From the NCBI RefSeq assembly GCF_041346925.1, contig NZ_CP166840.1:372001-436000 (forward strand): a DNA stretch of 64,000 bases, read 5' to 3'. The notes beneath the pieces are model-generated. The model saw only the letters and a list, made by a program, of their open reading frames with translations, ran no database searches and was not told the origin of the DNA. Made by a program: the position numbers and the translations under genes. The stretch comes from Agaribacterium sp. ZY112 (GTDB taxonomy: Bacteria > Pseudomonadota > Gammaproteobacteria > Pseudomonadales > Cellvibrionaceae). Each line of letters starts with the position of its first letter. Position 1 is the stretch's first letter. Below are positions 1-9,607 of the stretch, in pieces.

Positions 1-1690
1 CCTGAGGCAGCCAGATATCAAGCATTAACTGGGGACGAGTTGAGGGCGGGAAAAAGCTCTGCTCAACATATTTAAAGCTCCACAAGGAAGAAGCAAATAC
101 CAACAGTACCGCTATCACCGTTAAGCGGCGACGGCGTATGCACATTTCCAAAAAGCGGCGGTACTTGCTATAAAACCCTCCGGCATAGGCATCACCACTT
201 TCTGACTTTTTAGGTGCCTCTAAAAACCATACACACAAGAGAGGCATAATCGTCACAGCAGTGACCCAACTTAGTAATAAAGAGACAAATACAACTTGGA
301 ATAAACTTCGGCAGAATTCACCAGTACTGTCGTTAGACGTACCGATAGCGGCAAAAGCCAAGATGGCAATGAGGGTTCCCCCTAATAAGGGCATGGCATT
401 TTGGGCAACCACTTCACTGGCAGCACGGCGCCGTTCTACGCCTTGTTGTAACTTCATTAGCATGCCATCTACCACCACAATGGCATTATCGACCAGCATA
501 CCTAAAGCAATAATAAGTGCACCAAGACTGATACGCTCAAGTGCTACGCCCCACGGCGCTAGAAAGATAAAACTACCAGCAATGGTAATCAGTAAAATGG
601 CACCAATTAAGAGGGCTGAACGTAACCCCATAAAAAACAAAAGCACAACCACAACAATCACAACGGCTTGCAGTAATGAGCTAGTAAAGCCTTTAATTGC
701 TGTTGCGACCGCTTCACTTTGCATTGAGATAATTCCCACCTCAATCCCTAAAGGAATCCTGCTCTTTAACTCTTCTGCACGCTCCTGCAGGGCCTCACCC
801 ATAACAACAACATTACCACCACTGACTGTACTAATTCCTAAACCGATGGCTTCTTGACCATCGTAACGAATCATACTTTGCTGAGGGTCTTTATAGTCTC
901 TGCGTACAACCGCAATATCTTTTAAATAAATCTGCGCGCTGCCATCCGAGCTAATTAATAAATTTTCAAAATCTTCCTTGGAGCCAATAACACCACTCGG
1001 CTGGATCGCAATATATTCGGTACCCACTTTAACTCGACCTGTATCGGCCACTAAATTCTTACTTTTCAGAGAATTAATCAAGGTATTGGGGGGAATACCT
1101 AGCTGGGTCATGCGCTCGCGATCGAGCTCGACATACATAACTTCTTCACGCTCACCAAAAGTCTCAATTTTGGCGACGTCTTGCACAAGTAATAATTCCT
1201 TGCGCAGCATATCAACAACTTTTTTAAGCTCAGCATAACTATATTCATCACCATAAATGGCAACAAACACACCATAAACATCACCGTAATCATCAATTAC
1301 CATCGAAGAAACGGCGCCAGGTGGTAGCTCTCCCTGGGCATCCCCAACTTTACGGCGTAACTCATCCCAAACCTGCGGTAAGGCAGCCCTATCGTATTTG
1401 TCTTTCATGGTCACGGTAATAGTACTTAAACCACGATCTGACTTAGAGACAACCTCATCGACCTGTCCCATCTGCTGGATGGCTTTTTCAATTTCGTCTG
1501 TTACTTCTTGCTCAACTTCCTGAGCTGTTGCGCCCGGATAGGGGGTAATCACTAAAGCGTCTTTAATGGTGAACTCAGGGTCCTCCAAACGGCTCATGCT
1601 ATTAAAAGCACTTAAGCCACCTAGCAACATCAATACAGCAATAACTGCTGTAACGGTTGATTTACGAATACAAAAATCTGCAATATTCAC
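1..1690 (-). CDS. RND efflux permease, N-terminal part (cut by window edge)
   Basis: An open frame runs on the minus strand from a GTG at 1690 off the window edge, giving about 563 residues. The translation begins with a membrane anchor, continues with the RND porter-domain pattern (SMSRLEDPEFTIKDALV, YPGATAQEVEQEV), and contains the TM4 motif GMLVDNAIVVVDGM with the two Asp-Asn positions used in proton transfer. It ends in FFPPSTRPQ, the start of the second periplasmic loop. It is a proton-driven inner-membrane drug or metabolite exporter. The start lies 10 bp after the stop of the adaptor gene, so the two form an operon. The substrate cannot be inferred. No TolC-type channel gene is in the window. 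Confidence 0.93.
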   Translation of the reverse strand, partial: MNIADFCIRKSTVTAVIAVLMLLGGLSAFNSMSRLEDPEFTIKDALVITPYPGATAQEVEQEVTDEIEKAIQQMGQVDEVVSKSDRGLSTITVTMKDKYDRAALPQVWDELRRKVGDAQGELPPGAVSSMVIDDYGDVYGVFVAIYGDEYSYAELKKVVDMLRKELLLVQDVAKIETFGEREEVMYVELDRERMTQLGIPPNTLINSLKSKNLVADTGRVKVGTEYIAIQPSGVIGSKEDFENLLISSDGSAQIYLKDIAVVRRDYKDPQQSMIRYDGQEAIGLGISTVSGGNVVVMGEALQERAEELKSRIPLGIEVGIISMQSEAVATAIKGFTSSLLQAVVIVVVVLLFFMGLRSALLIGAILLITIAGSFIFLAPWGVALERISLGALIIALGMLVDNAIVVVDGMLMKLQQGVERRRAASEVVAQNAMPLLGGTLIAILAFAAIGTSNDSTGEFCRSLFQVVFVSLLLSWVTAVTIMPLLCVWFLEAPKKSESGDAYAGGFYSKYRRFLEMCIRRRRLTVIAVLLVFASSLWSFKYVEQSFFPPSTRPQLMLDIWLPQ

Positions 1691-1699
1691 AAGTAGCCC

Positions 1700-2764
1700 C
1701 TACTTAAACTCACGCACTTGAGCGCCAGCTTTAAGATGATGTACACCAGATGTTGCAATCACATCACCATTTTTTAGGCCACTTAATATCTCAATATTGC
1801 CTTTCACTAGCTGGCCGACTTCAACAAACTGCTGAGAGACGACATGGCTTGAATCAATAAGCCAAACATAGGCTTTACCATCGGAGTCATAGGCTACGCC
1901 ATTCACCGGCACTTGCATGGCCACACCTTGAACCAGATTGGGTAAATCCACATAAGCTTTTGCCGTCATCCCCGGAAGAATCATCTCATCGCCCTCTGAC
2001 TTAAAAGCCAGCTTAATGGCGTAGGTTCGAGTAGTCGGATTAGCTGTGGTTGATACCTCACGCACAACAGCAGGCACAATTTTCTTTGGAAAACCCGCAA
2101 TTTGAACATGGGGGTCAAGCTCATTACGCGCTTCGCCTTGGCGTGAACGTTCAACACGAGCCCAATCACTTTCAGGGATATTTATGACCACCTCAAGATC
2201 ACTTAAATTGTGCAGCAGTAAAACATCTTGTTTGGCGCGCACATTGGCAAAGTCATCCGCGATTTTCTTCGCAACCATGCCATCAAAAGGTGCGCGTAGG
2301 GTGGCGTCTTCTAAGGCTTTTTCTGAGCGTTCTAAATTAGCTTTGGCGGCACTCTCGCTGGTACGTAAATTGTCATAGTCCATTTGCGAAATAAATTGAC
2401 CTTTAATCAATTCTTCACCGCGATTAAAGTTACTCTTAGCTCTGTCATACTCACTGCGAGCTGCGGCCAAATTACTTTCATAATCACGCAAATCAAGCTG
2501 AGCTAGAACATCACCTTTTCTAACTTCCTGCCCCTCAACCACCGGGAAATTTACGATGCGCCCAGGCACTTCAAACGCCATCGTCGACTCTTGGGCAGCG
2601 CTTACTTGGCCTGGGTATTCAAATCTAACAGTATCGGCGCTATCGACCGTATAAAATTTAACCGGTTTAATGATGTCTTTTATGGGTTCTGGCTCTTTTT
2701 TGCCACACGCACTAACAATAAGTACAAATGCTGAACAAAAAAGAAGAGATGTGAGGCGTAACAT
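1700..2764 (-). CDS. RND efflux periplasmic adaptor (membrane fusion lipoprotein)
   Basis: This 354-residue protein has a lipoprotein signal (lipobox around VSACGKK, Cys about residue 20). It then shows the usual adaptor order: a barrel-sandwich hybrid half-motif (VEGQEVRKGDVLAQLD), an alpha-helical hairpin rich in Ala, Glu and Arg, the second lipoyl half (LRAPFDGMVAKK), a beta-barrel and a membrane-proximal domain. It bridges the RND permease at 1-1690 to an outer-membrane channel. It is the first gene of the pair and is transcribed divergently from the sulfatase at 3074. Family assignment is secure; the substrate is unknown. Confidence 0.93.
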   Translation of the reverse strand: MLRLTSLLFCSAFVLIVSACGKKEPEPIKDIIKPVKFYTVDSADTVRFEYPGQVSAAQESTMAFEVPGRIVNFPVVEGQEVRKGDVLAQLDLRDYESNLAAARSEYDRAKSNFNRGEELIKGQFISQMDYDNLRTSESAAKANLERSEKALEDATLRAPFDGMVAKKIADDFANVRAKQDVLLLHNLSDLEVVINIPESDWARVERSRQGEARNELDPHVQIAGFPKKIVPAVVREVSTTANPTTRTYAIKLAFKSEGDEMILPGMTAKAYVDLPNLVQGVAMQVPVNGVAYDSDGKAYVWLIDSSHVVSQQFVEVGQLVKGNIEILSGLKNGDVIATSGVHHLKAGAQVREFK

Positions 2765-3073
2765 AGGGAATTTCCTTTAGAGCAAACTGTACTTGGCAAG
2801 CACAGAACTTCCATCTGAGGCTAGTAACAGACCATGCTAAGACAAAGTGCGGGCCCTGTCATCACCACACAAAGGAAAAGCCCAGCTAATCACCAGTGAG
2901 CTATGCATTAAACCAACAAAAGAGCTAGTATCAGCTTGTCGTATTGGAATACGGCCAGTCAGCTAGCAACCACTTAAATGTAGATCCATTAAGTGCTCTC
3001 AATAAGCCCTAAACCAATAGCCGGTTTTTTACGTAAAAGCCAAACAACTTATCATCTAGCATGGAATCCGCTT

Positions 3074-5467
3074 ATGAAGCCCTCCCCCCTATCCACTGTT
3101 AAACGAGGCGCCCTACTCGGCCTCTTTGCCTTAGGCTTAAGTGCCTGCGGCGATAAAACCAACAGCGCCGCCGAACAAACAAACACTGCTGCAGATAAAG
3201 GCGCAACCAGCGCCAACACATACAGTACCAATGCCAAGGGCAATCGCATAAAACATGTCGACGGTTTTGGTGGTGTGATTGCTGAGCGTTATGAAGAATC
3301 AAAAGAGTGGTGGGCTCCAGAACCTGAGCCCCCTAAAGACGCGCCTAATGTCATTATCTTTCTACTGGATGACACCGGTTTTGCTCATATAGAAAGCTTT
3401 GGCGGCTTAATCAAAACACCTAACATTGATGCGCTTGCAGGAGATGGCCTGCGTTATAACAACTTCCATACCACGGCTTTATGCTCACCATCACGTGGTT
3501 CACTTATGGCCGGTCGCAACCCGCACAGTATAGGCTTGGGTTCACACGCCTTAACGGCTATGGGCTTTCCCGGTTACAACGCTGTTATGCCGGAATCGGC
3601 CAAATCAGTGGCCAACTACTTAGGTGAGCACGGTTATGTGAACTATGCGCTGGGCAAATGGGATCACACACCACTTTACGAAGTAAGCCAAGTAGGCCCC
3701 TTTGATAGGTGGCCAAGTGGTGAAGGTTTCCACCATGCTTATACCTTTATGGCCGCCGACGTTCACCAGTTTGTTCCGGTTATGTGGAACGACCACACCC
3801 CCGAGCACTATCGCAAAAGTGAGCATTTAGACAAAGACCTCGCTGACCGCGCCATTCATTACATTACCGGTCATAAAAGCATCAAGCCCGATATTCCTTT
3901 AATGATGTTATGGGCTTCCGGCTCTATGCACAGCCCTCACCATGCACCTGATAACTACCTTGATAAATACAAAGGTAAATTCGACATGGGATGGGATAAA
4001 ACACGAGAAATAATCCATCAGCGACAACTTAAGCTTGGCATTATTCCTGAGGGCACCTTGCTTAGCCCGCGTATCGACGAGCTACCCGCTTGGGACAGTC
4101 TTAATACCGATGAGAAAAAGCTATATGCCCGCCAAATGGAAGTCTTTGCTGCCCAGCTTGAATATGTCGATATGCAAATTGGACGTGTTGTAGATGAGCT
4201 CAAACGCATTGGCGAATACGACAATACGCTTATCTTTGTAACCTCAGATAACGGGGCTAGCGGTGAGGGTGGCCTAGCCGGCACCTTTAACGAAACCTAT
4301 GTACTTAATGGTTTACAAACTCCTTTTGAAGCCAATATGCGCCACCTTGAAGACTGGGGCCGAACCAATACATATCCGCACTATCATGCAGCATGGGCTA
4401 TGGCGGGTAATACTCCCTTTAAATACTTCAAACAAAGTGAACACCGTGGCGGTCAAGCTGATGCTCTTATCGTAAGCTGGCCAACAGGTATTAAAGCACG
4501 TGGTGAAATTCGCAATCAGTACCATCACATTAGCGATATTGCGCCAACAATTATGGATGTTGTCGGCATCGAAGTACCTGAGACTTATCACGGCATAGAG
4601 CAGCAACCCATGGATGGCACCTCTATGGCTTATAGTTTTAATAATGCCGATGCACCTAACGCTAAAAAGCGACAGTACTATGAGATGTTTGGCAACCGCG
4701 CTATTTGGGTTGATGGCTGGAAGGCCGTGACCCTTCACGCAAATCGTATGCCGTGGGAGCTCAACGTAACCTTAGACTTCGATAAAGATGTGTGGGAGCT
4801 CTACCACGTCGCCGAAGATTTCAGTGAGAGTAAAAACCTCGCCGATGAAATGCCTGAAAAACTCGAAGAGCTAAAAGCCATCTTTGAAGAAGAAGCGTGG
4901 AAATACAATGTATTCCCTCTCTACGACGATATGATCAAACGCTTAGCATCACAACAAGACAGACTTTTTGGCGACCAAAAAGAATTTGTTTATTTTTGGC
5001 CTGGCGCTGTGCGCATAGCCGAAAAAGCCTCTGCGCCAGTAAAAGACCGAAGCCATACAATCACAACCCGTATTGACTATAACGGCAAAGACGAAGGGGT
5101 CATTGTCGCGGTGGGTGGTATGACAGGAGGCTTTAGCATGTTCATTCAAAACAGCCGCCTGAAATACGATTACAACTACTTAGACGGTGTTTATTACCAA
5201 ATGCAATCACCAAAACTTAAAGCAGGCATAAACGATTTTGAATTTAAGTTCACCCGCTCAGGGCCTTTTGCGGGTACTGGAGAACTCTATGTTAATGGAA
5301 AAAAAGTCGATGAAGTCACCATGCCTAAGATGCACATTTCAACTTACTCACTAGCCGAAACCTTTGATATAGGTCGCGATACCGGCACTCAAGTAAGCAA
5401 ACTCTATGAAGGGCCTTTTATTTACAACGGTAAACTGGATAGGGTTAATATCACCTTAAATGATTAA
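3074..5467 (+). CDS. Arylsulfatase, lipoprotein, Cys-type
   Basis: The ATG at 3074 gives a lipoprotein signal with lipobox LSACGDK (Cys25); the frame extends upstream to 2993 but that extension would hide the signal. The sulfatase core starts near residue 90 (NVIIFLLDDTGF). The activation motif CSPSRGSLMAGR begins at Cys137, the residue converted to formylglycine by a maturase. Later metal-site motifs TSDNGASGEGG and GGQADALIVSWP are present. The last 140 residues form a beta-rich, LamG-like accessory domain. It should hydrolyse sulfate esters at the cell envelope. The protein is long (797 aa) and resembles large arylsulfatases such as Pseudomonas AtsA-type enzymes. The substrate is unknown; no maturase gene is in the window. 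Confidence 0.9.
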   Translation: MKPSPLSTVKRGALLGLFALGLSACGDKTNSAAEQTNTAADKGATSANTYSTNAKGNRIKHVDGFGGVIAERYEESKEWWAPEPEPPKDAPNVIIFLLDDTGFAHIESFGGLIKTPNIDALAGDGLRYNNFHTTALCSPSRGSLMAGRNPHSIGLGSHALTAMGFPGYNAVMPESAKSVANYLGEHGYVNYALGKWDHTPLYEVSQVGPFDRWPSGEGFHHAYTFMAADVHQFVPVMWNDHTPEHYRKSEHLDKDLADRAIHYITGHKSIKPDIPLMMLWASGSMHSPHHAPDNYLDKYKGKFDMGWDKTREIIHQRQLKLGIIPEGTLLSPRIDELPAWDSLNTDEKKLYARQMEVFAAQLEYVDMQIGRVVDELKRIGEYDNTLIFVTSDNGASGEGGLAGTFNETYVLNGLQTPFEANMRHLEDWGRTNTYPHYHAAWAMAGNTPFKYFKQSEHRGGQADALIVSWPTGIKARGEIRNQYHHISDIAPTIMDVVGIEVPETYHGIEQQPMDGTSMAYSFNNADAPNAKKRQYYEMFGNRAIWVDGWKAVTLHANRMPWELNVTLDFDKDVWELYHVAEDFSESKNLADEMPEKLEELKAIFEEEAWKYNVFPLYDDMIKRLASQQDRLFGDQKEFVYFWPGAVRIAEKASAPVKDRSHTITTRIDYNGKDEGVIVAVGGMTGGFSMFIQNSRLKYDYNYLDGVYYQMQSPKLKAGINDFEFKFTRSGPFAGTGELYVNGKKVDEVTMPKMHISTYSLAETFDIGRDTGTQVSKLYEGPFIYNGKLDRVNITLND

Positions 5468-5509
5468 AATCTTAGTTAATAAATAACGTGTAGCTAAACT
5501 CACAAGCTA

Positions 5510-5534
5510 AGGCCCGCATAAAGCGGGCCTTTTT
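5510..5534 (+). terminator. Rho-independent terminator after the sulfatase
   Basis: A GC-rich hairpin (GGCCCGC, loop ATAAA, GCGGGCC) is followed directly by a T run. It lies 43 bp after the sulfatase stop and just before the convergent end of the outer-membrane protein gene. Confidence 0.85.
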
Positions 5535-6336
5535 ATATCTGGTAATTAAATTCTAAGCGGTGATTACCATCAGAAAAGTCGTTTAGCTCAGTCCAATTAG
5601 CAAAATAACGTAAATTAAAACGCGGGGTAAACTGATAACTTGCAGCAAACTCGTGTGTTAATAAATCACTTTGATCTGGCCCATAAGCATTCTCTTGATA
5701 ATTTGTTGCCCCAGAAAGCGTTGTAAACCAGAACGGATTGTAGTTCAGCCAGATTTTATCTGTAACATCAAACTTACTATACATACCTACTAAGCCAAAG
5801 GCCCCATTGACAGAATAACCACTATCGATTCTGCCATCATCTTCTACAATATTAAGACCAAAATTTACTCCACCCCCCAGTAGCGGGTAAAACTGAAAAC
5901 GGCCTAGCTTTGGTAAAGCTTGCATCAACGAGTAAGAGGCTGTACCCGAGCGCTCCGCTAATGCACTTTCTTTAAGAGAGTAACTGACATCAACTTGAGC
6001 ACCGCGACCATTTGTCGTATTCACTTTAAAGTTTCGAAAACGAAAAGAATCAACACTATTATCACGAGGATTGTTACCACTATCCCAACCTAAAGCTTCG
6101 CCATAGATCCCCTTAATCTCGATGATATTCATGGCCATCTGGTTTTCCACACCAGAATCATAAGACTTGCCTAATTTAATATTAAGGCCCTGGTTGGTAT
6201 AACCTGCTCCTGCTTGAGTATAGACTGCAAGCGGATCACTCATATCTTGAAGCTCAGGCTCATCGGCCCACACGGCAACACACAAAGCGCAAGAAACAAC
6301 GCTATAAAAAACACCACTAATAATCTTCATTCTCAT
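5533..6336 (-). CDS. Predicted outer-membrane beta-barrel protein
   Basis: This 267-residue protein has a Sec signal peptide (cleavage near AVWADEPE). The rest is alternating polar/aromatic strands typical of a barrel, ending in HRLEFNYQI. No named family is recognised. It sits between two sulfatase genes with a periplasmic binding protein just upstream on the same strand, so a role in uptake or sensing of a sulfated compound is possible but is only a context guess. Confidence 0.6.
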   Translation of the reverse strand: MRMKIISGVFYSVVSCALCVAVWADEPELQDMSDPLAVYTQAGAGYTNQGLNIKLGKSYDSGVENQMAMNIIEIKGIYGEALGWDSGNNPRDNSVDSFRFRNFKVNTTNGRGAQVDVSYSLKESALAERSGTASYSLMQALPKLGRFQFYPLLGGGVNFGLNIVEDDGRIDSGYSVNGAFGLVGMYSKFDVTDKIWLNYNPFWFTTLSGATNYQENAYGPDQSDLLTHEFAASYQFTPRFNLRYFANWTELNDFSDGNHRLEFNYQI

Positions 6337-6405
6337 AGATTAACACTTACAAATTATTTGAAAGAATGGCCACTCAAGCGTCTAGCCTTATGAGCTCAAT
6401 CCGAG

Positions 6406-7476
6406 TTATTTACTTGGGCTGAAAACTAATTCTTGATATTCACCAAATAGGTCATCGATGCTAAGTTGTTTCTTACTCATTCCCTGATGATAAGAATACT
6501 CTAAGAGTGCCTCAAGAGCTTTTTTGTTTCTCTCAACACCATAAGGCCAAAAATCATTGCCCATCGTATTCCGAGTTTGCTCTAGCGCCTGCGGATACCA
6601 CGGAACACTATTAAAAGCCCAACCCAGGTCCATAGATTTAAAATCATATAACTTAGACTCACTGTAGGCATCATAAATACGCTGAGCTAAGCGTGGGTGC
6701 TTTTTAAGTAAGGACCTTTTCACTGCAACAGCATGCATGATCGGGAAGATACCCGTTTTTTTGTAATATTCTTGTTCGACGGCTACAGAGTCAGTAAAGA
6801 GACGAGCCACTTTAGGGTGACCATCAATATAAGCCTTAGGCTCTGCAGCATGAAACACAGCATCAACCAGCCCCTCTGCCAATAAGTCGGATTCACTCAT
6901 GCCCTCAGGGCCAAGCTTAACGTCGAGTCCCCTAGGTACTAGGCTCTCGTTTTTCGATACCTTACCCACAGCCACAGCTGACGAATCTTGCTGTGATATG
7001 ACCCAATGAATATCGGAAGGTTTAACCCCGTATTCATTCTCTAGTATCCCGCGAATCCAAGTTAGCGAGGTTGAAGAAAAACCTGCGGTAGCAATGGTTT
7101 TCCCTTTCAGGTCTTGTGGTTTTTTAATCCCCCTGTCCGTACGAATAAAAATACTTTTATGGCGAAACACCCTAACTGGATAGATAGGTAATAATTGGTA
7201 GTCATCAAAGCCATCATTAGCTACAGCCAAAATAAACGGATGAAGGCCAATCTCTGTAATATCATAACGTTGGCCACCACTAAAAGCTTCTGTATTTAAA
7301 TCGCCAATCGCTCTTTGCTCAAAGCTAGCTTCTACACCATCGATCTTAACTATTCCATCGAAGAGCGCCCGAACACGATCTACCTTGTACCCAGCTACTT
7401 TAATAGATGTCGGTTTGTCCGCGTAAACAGGGCTTGCAAATACCAATACAAATAAAAAAAACGCCATGTATTTCAT
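6406..7476 (-). CDS. Periplasmic substrate-binding protein, NMT1/dihydroxyphthalate decarboxylase-like
   Basis: This 356-residue protein has a signal peptide (cleavage after SPVYA). The fold pattern matches type II periplasmic binding proteins of the NMT1/SsuA superfamily: an N-terminal strand SIKVAGYK, then FIRTDRGIKKPQDLKGKTIATAGFSSTS with the ligand-side helix. The closest impression is of 4,5-dihydroxyphthalate decarboxylase-like proteins, which lack an ABC partner; none is encoded next to it. A good ribosome site (AAGGAATAAAG) precedes the ATG. It lies between two sulfatases and may bind an aromatic or sulfonated ligand. The ligand is unknown. Confidence 0.7.
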   Translation of the reverse strand: MKYMAFFLFVLVFASPVYADKPTSIKVAGYKVDRVRALFDGIVKIDGVEASFEQRAIGDLNTEAFSGGQRYDITEIGLHPFILAVANDGFDDYQLLPIYPVRVFRHKSIFIRTDRGIKKPQDLKGKTIATAGFSSTSLTWIRGILENEYGVKPSDIHWVISQQDSSAVAVGKVSKNESLVPRGLDVKLGPEGMSESDLLAEGLVDAVFHAAEPKAYIDGHPKVARLFTDSVAVEQEYYKKTGIFPIMHAVAVKRSLLKKHPRLAQRIYDAYSESKLYDFKSMDLGWAFNSVPWYPQALEQTRNTMGNDFWPYGVERNKKALEALLEYSYHQGMSKKQLSIDDLFGEYQELVFSPSK

Positions 7477-7497
7477 CTTTATTCCTTAATACAGATA

Positions 7498-7523
7498 TAA
7501 AAAAGGCCTTCATAAGAAGGCCT
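7498..7523 (-). terminator. Rho-independent terminator after the second sulfatase
   Basis: Read on the minus strand this is a stem AGGCCTTC / GAAGGCCT with a 4-nt loop followed by a T run. It ends the sulfatase transcript (stop at 7530) and separates it from the binding-protein gene that starts at 7476. Confidence 0.85.
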
Positions 7524-7529
7524 CAATAC

Positions 7530-9146
7530 TTATTTTTTAGGACTGTAATTCGAGAGACCAGTAAAGACAGGAGCTTTTCTGGGAGGCGTGTTTTTGTATT
7601 TTTTCATCTGAGCTTCATGACGACCTTTGATTGAATCAAAAGGCTCCCATGCCCATAAGAACTGCCCCATCATGCCTTTTTCTTCACGAGGGTCTTTGTA
7701 CAGATCAAAAAATGATTTACCGACAAGCCCAGGACGTGACGACATCCAATGACGTTTGAATTGCTGTTTTACAGTTGCAGCATAATTCGGACCTGCATAT
7801 ACGTGAACATAATCTCTTCGGCTATGTCCATCGCCATTTAATAGCAGCGCGGTTTGATCAATCCCGTCAATGACACGGTTTCTAGGAATATCGTCTGTAG
7901 CACCACCTAAACGAGCGAACGTAGTAAACAAGTCACTTACGTGCAGAATATCACCAGCAACTGAGCCTGACTCAATGGTCCCAGGCCACCAAGCAAAGGC
8001 AGGTACACGAATGCCTCCCTCTAGGAATGAGCCTTTACCACCAGAGAAGATCGCTTGGAATGCCTCATCTGGGAAAATCTCTTTCATGGGGCCATTATCC
8101 GCCATCAGAATAATCAACGTGTTCTCTTCGATTCCCGCCTTTTTCACTTCGGCAATAACCTCTGACACCAGCTCATCCATATGCTCAACAAAATCGCCAA
8201 ACGCATTATCACGAGCACTGTTAGCTTCCCGACCTCGATCGGTAAATTTCTCTACAAAATTAGGCCCATGAAACCAGTAATCCAAATAAAATGGTTTTTC
8301 ATCATTAGCATGATCACGAATATATTGAAGTGAACGAGCATGAGTTTCATCAGTAAAACGGAGCTGCTCTTCTACAGATAAATCCTTATTCCAACGCTTA
8401 CCAGGCTCTCCTTTCTTACCTTCAACCGCCCAGACGATATCTTCCCCCTTGTAGCGGAATTCCTTATCAATCGCATAACCATGCTGATCCCATTGATCTT
8501 CAGAGTAACCAATGGTCATACGTGAAATTTCGCCTGTCTCATTAAAGAATTGAGACGCAAACTGGTTATAGGTTGAAAATAACGCTTCATCAAAACCTTG
8601 GTTATGTAAATAACTCTCTTCAATATCACCTTGATGGGCCTTACCAAAAAAAGCAGTGCTATATCCATTCTTAGAAAGAATTTCAGCAATAGTTACTTCT
8701 TGTTTGGGTAAACCTAAACCATGAATAGGAAAAATAACCTGAAACATGCCCGAGCGAATAGGATGGCGCCCCGTTAAAGCAGCTGCGCGAGTTGGAGTAC
8801 ATGAGGGTTCGGTATACATGCGGGTAAAGGTCAACCCTTCTTCAGCCATTTGCGCAATATTGGGTGTATCGATACCATGCAATCGAGTCAGAATTGGGCT
8901 TCCCACATCGCCATAACCTGAGTCATCCCACATCAAGTGAATAATATTGGGTTTTTTACCGTATTTCTTTTCTAGAGCGGCTAAACGCTTGTCCAGTTCT
9001 AAATCTTCCTCGGCCCATGCTTCACCGTGCTGTTTCAACAAAACCTGATATTCCGCATCATGCACTATAGGCTTGGCTGACGCTGAAGCACCGAGCAAGG
9101 CAAAAAGCGATGCAGCAGCAATACCTATCCACTTTTGTTTTTTCAT
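7530..9146 (-). CDS. Arylsulfatase, periplasmic, Cys-type
   Basis: The ATG at 9146 is preceded by GGAG at good spacing and yields a Sec signal peptide (cleavage near GASASAKP). The upstream extension to 9344 lacks coding character. The core begins PNIIHLMWDDSGYGDVGSP. The formylglycine motif is CTPTRAAALTGRHP. Later motifs ILMADNGPMKE and EGGIRVPAFAWWPG are typical of S1 sulfatases. At 538 residues the length is normal. It should release sulfate from an unknown ester in the periplasm. It is divergent from the AraC-type regulator at 9608, which may control it. Confidence 0.9.
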   Translation of the reverse strand: MKKQKWIGIAAASLFALLGASASAKPIVHDAEYQVLLKQHGEAWAEEDLELDKRLAALEKKYGKKPNIIHLMWDDSGYGDVGSPILTRLHGIDTPNIAQMAEEGLTFTRMYTEPSCTPTRAAALTGRHPIRSGMFQVIFPIHGLGLPKQEVTIAEILSKNGYSTAFFGKAHQGDIEESYLHNQGFDEALFSTYNQFASQFFNETGEISRMTIGYSEDQWDQHGYAIDKEFRYKGEDIVWAVEGKKGEPGKRWNKDLSVEEQLRFTDETHARSLQYIRDHANDEKPFYLDYWFHGPNFVEKFTDRGREANSARDNAFGDFVEHMDELVSEVIAEVKKAGIEENTLIILMADNGPMKEIFPDEAFQAIFSGGKGSFLEGGIRVPAFAWWPGTIESGSVAGDILHVSDLFTTFARLGGATDDIPRNRVIDGIDQTALLLNGDGHSRRDYVHVYAGPNYAATVKQQFKRHWMSSRPGLVGKSFFDLYKDPREEKGMMGQFLWAWEPFDSIKGRHEAQMKKYKNTPPRKAPVFTGLSNYSPKK

Positions 9147-9607
9147 ATCTAACTCCATTTTGTTAAAAGATTGGCTAATGCTTATGTCTCTTAGCCTAAA
9201 TCCACTAAAACTGAAAGGAAACGTGTTTGTCCCCCAACTCAAAAAACACCAATAAATACAGTACTCGCCTTCCGGAAGGCGCTTAACATGCATAGTGCGG
9301 GCTATGTGATGATAGCCAAGCAACACACAAAATATGTAAAACATTAACCTGAAGTTTTAATCGAACAAATACAATCGAGAGCCCATTCTGGGTGAGCCCT
9401 AAAGCCTTTAGATTTTAAGTTGAAGTTATCTTTGACATGAAAGGTCACTATCCCAACCCCCTTCTAAGAGCCTCAACATTAGAGTTCCCCCCAGCATAGT
9501 GCAATCCGATTTCGGAAATACAACAAAAATAATTCCGATTTAGGACTTGCTGAAGACAAAGCAGTTTCATTACTATGCTATTACTCGCTGTTAAGGGTGC
9601 GAGCCTT
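9147..9607. promoter_or_regulatory. Divergent control region between sulfatase and AraC regulator
   Basis: This 461-bp non-coding stretch holds a 16-bp perfect palindrome, CGCCTTCCGGAAGGCG, at 9265-9280. It also has two direct repeats of the form AwTCCGATTT at 9503-9512 and 9532-9541, 29 bp apart, close to the regulator start. Spaced direct repeats are the usual binding pattern of AraC-family dimers. Binding is an inference; no promoter elements are assigned. Confidence 0.4.

Noticed and set aside
261..857. Plus-strand open frame of 198 codons (and another at 978-1238)
   Set aside because: Both are antisense to the RND permease, whose minus-strand translation is clearly conserved; they are shadows.
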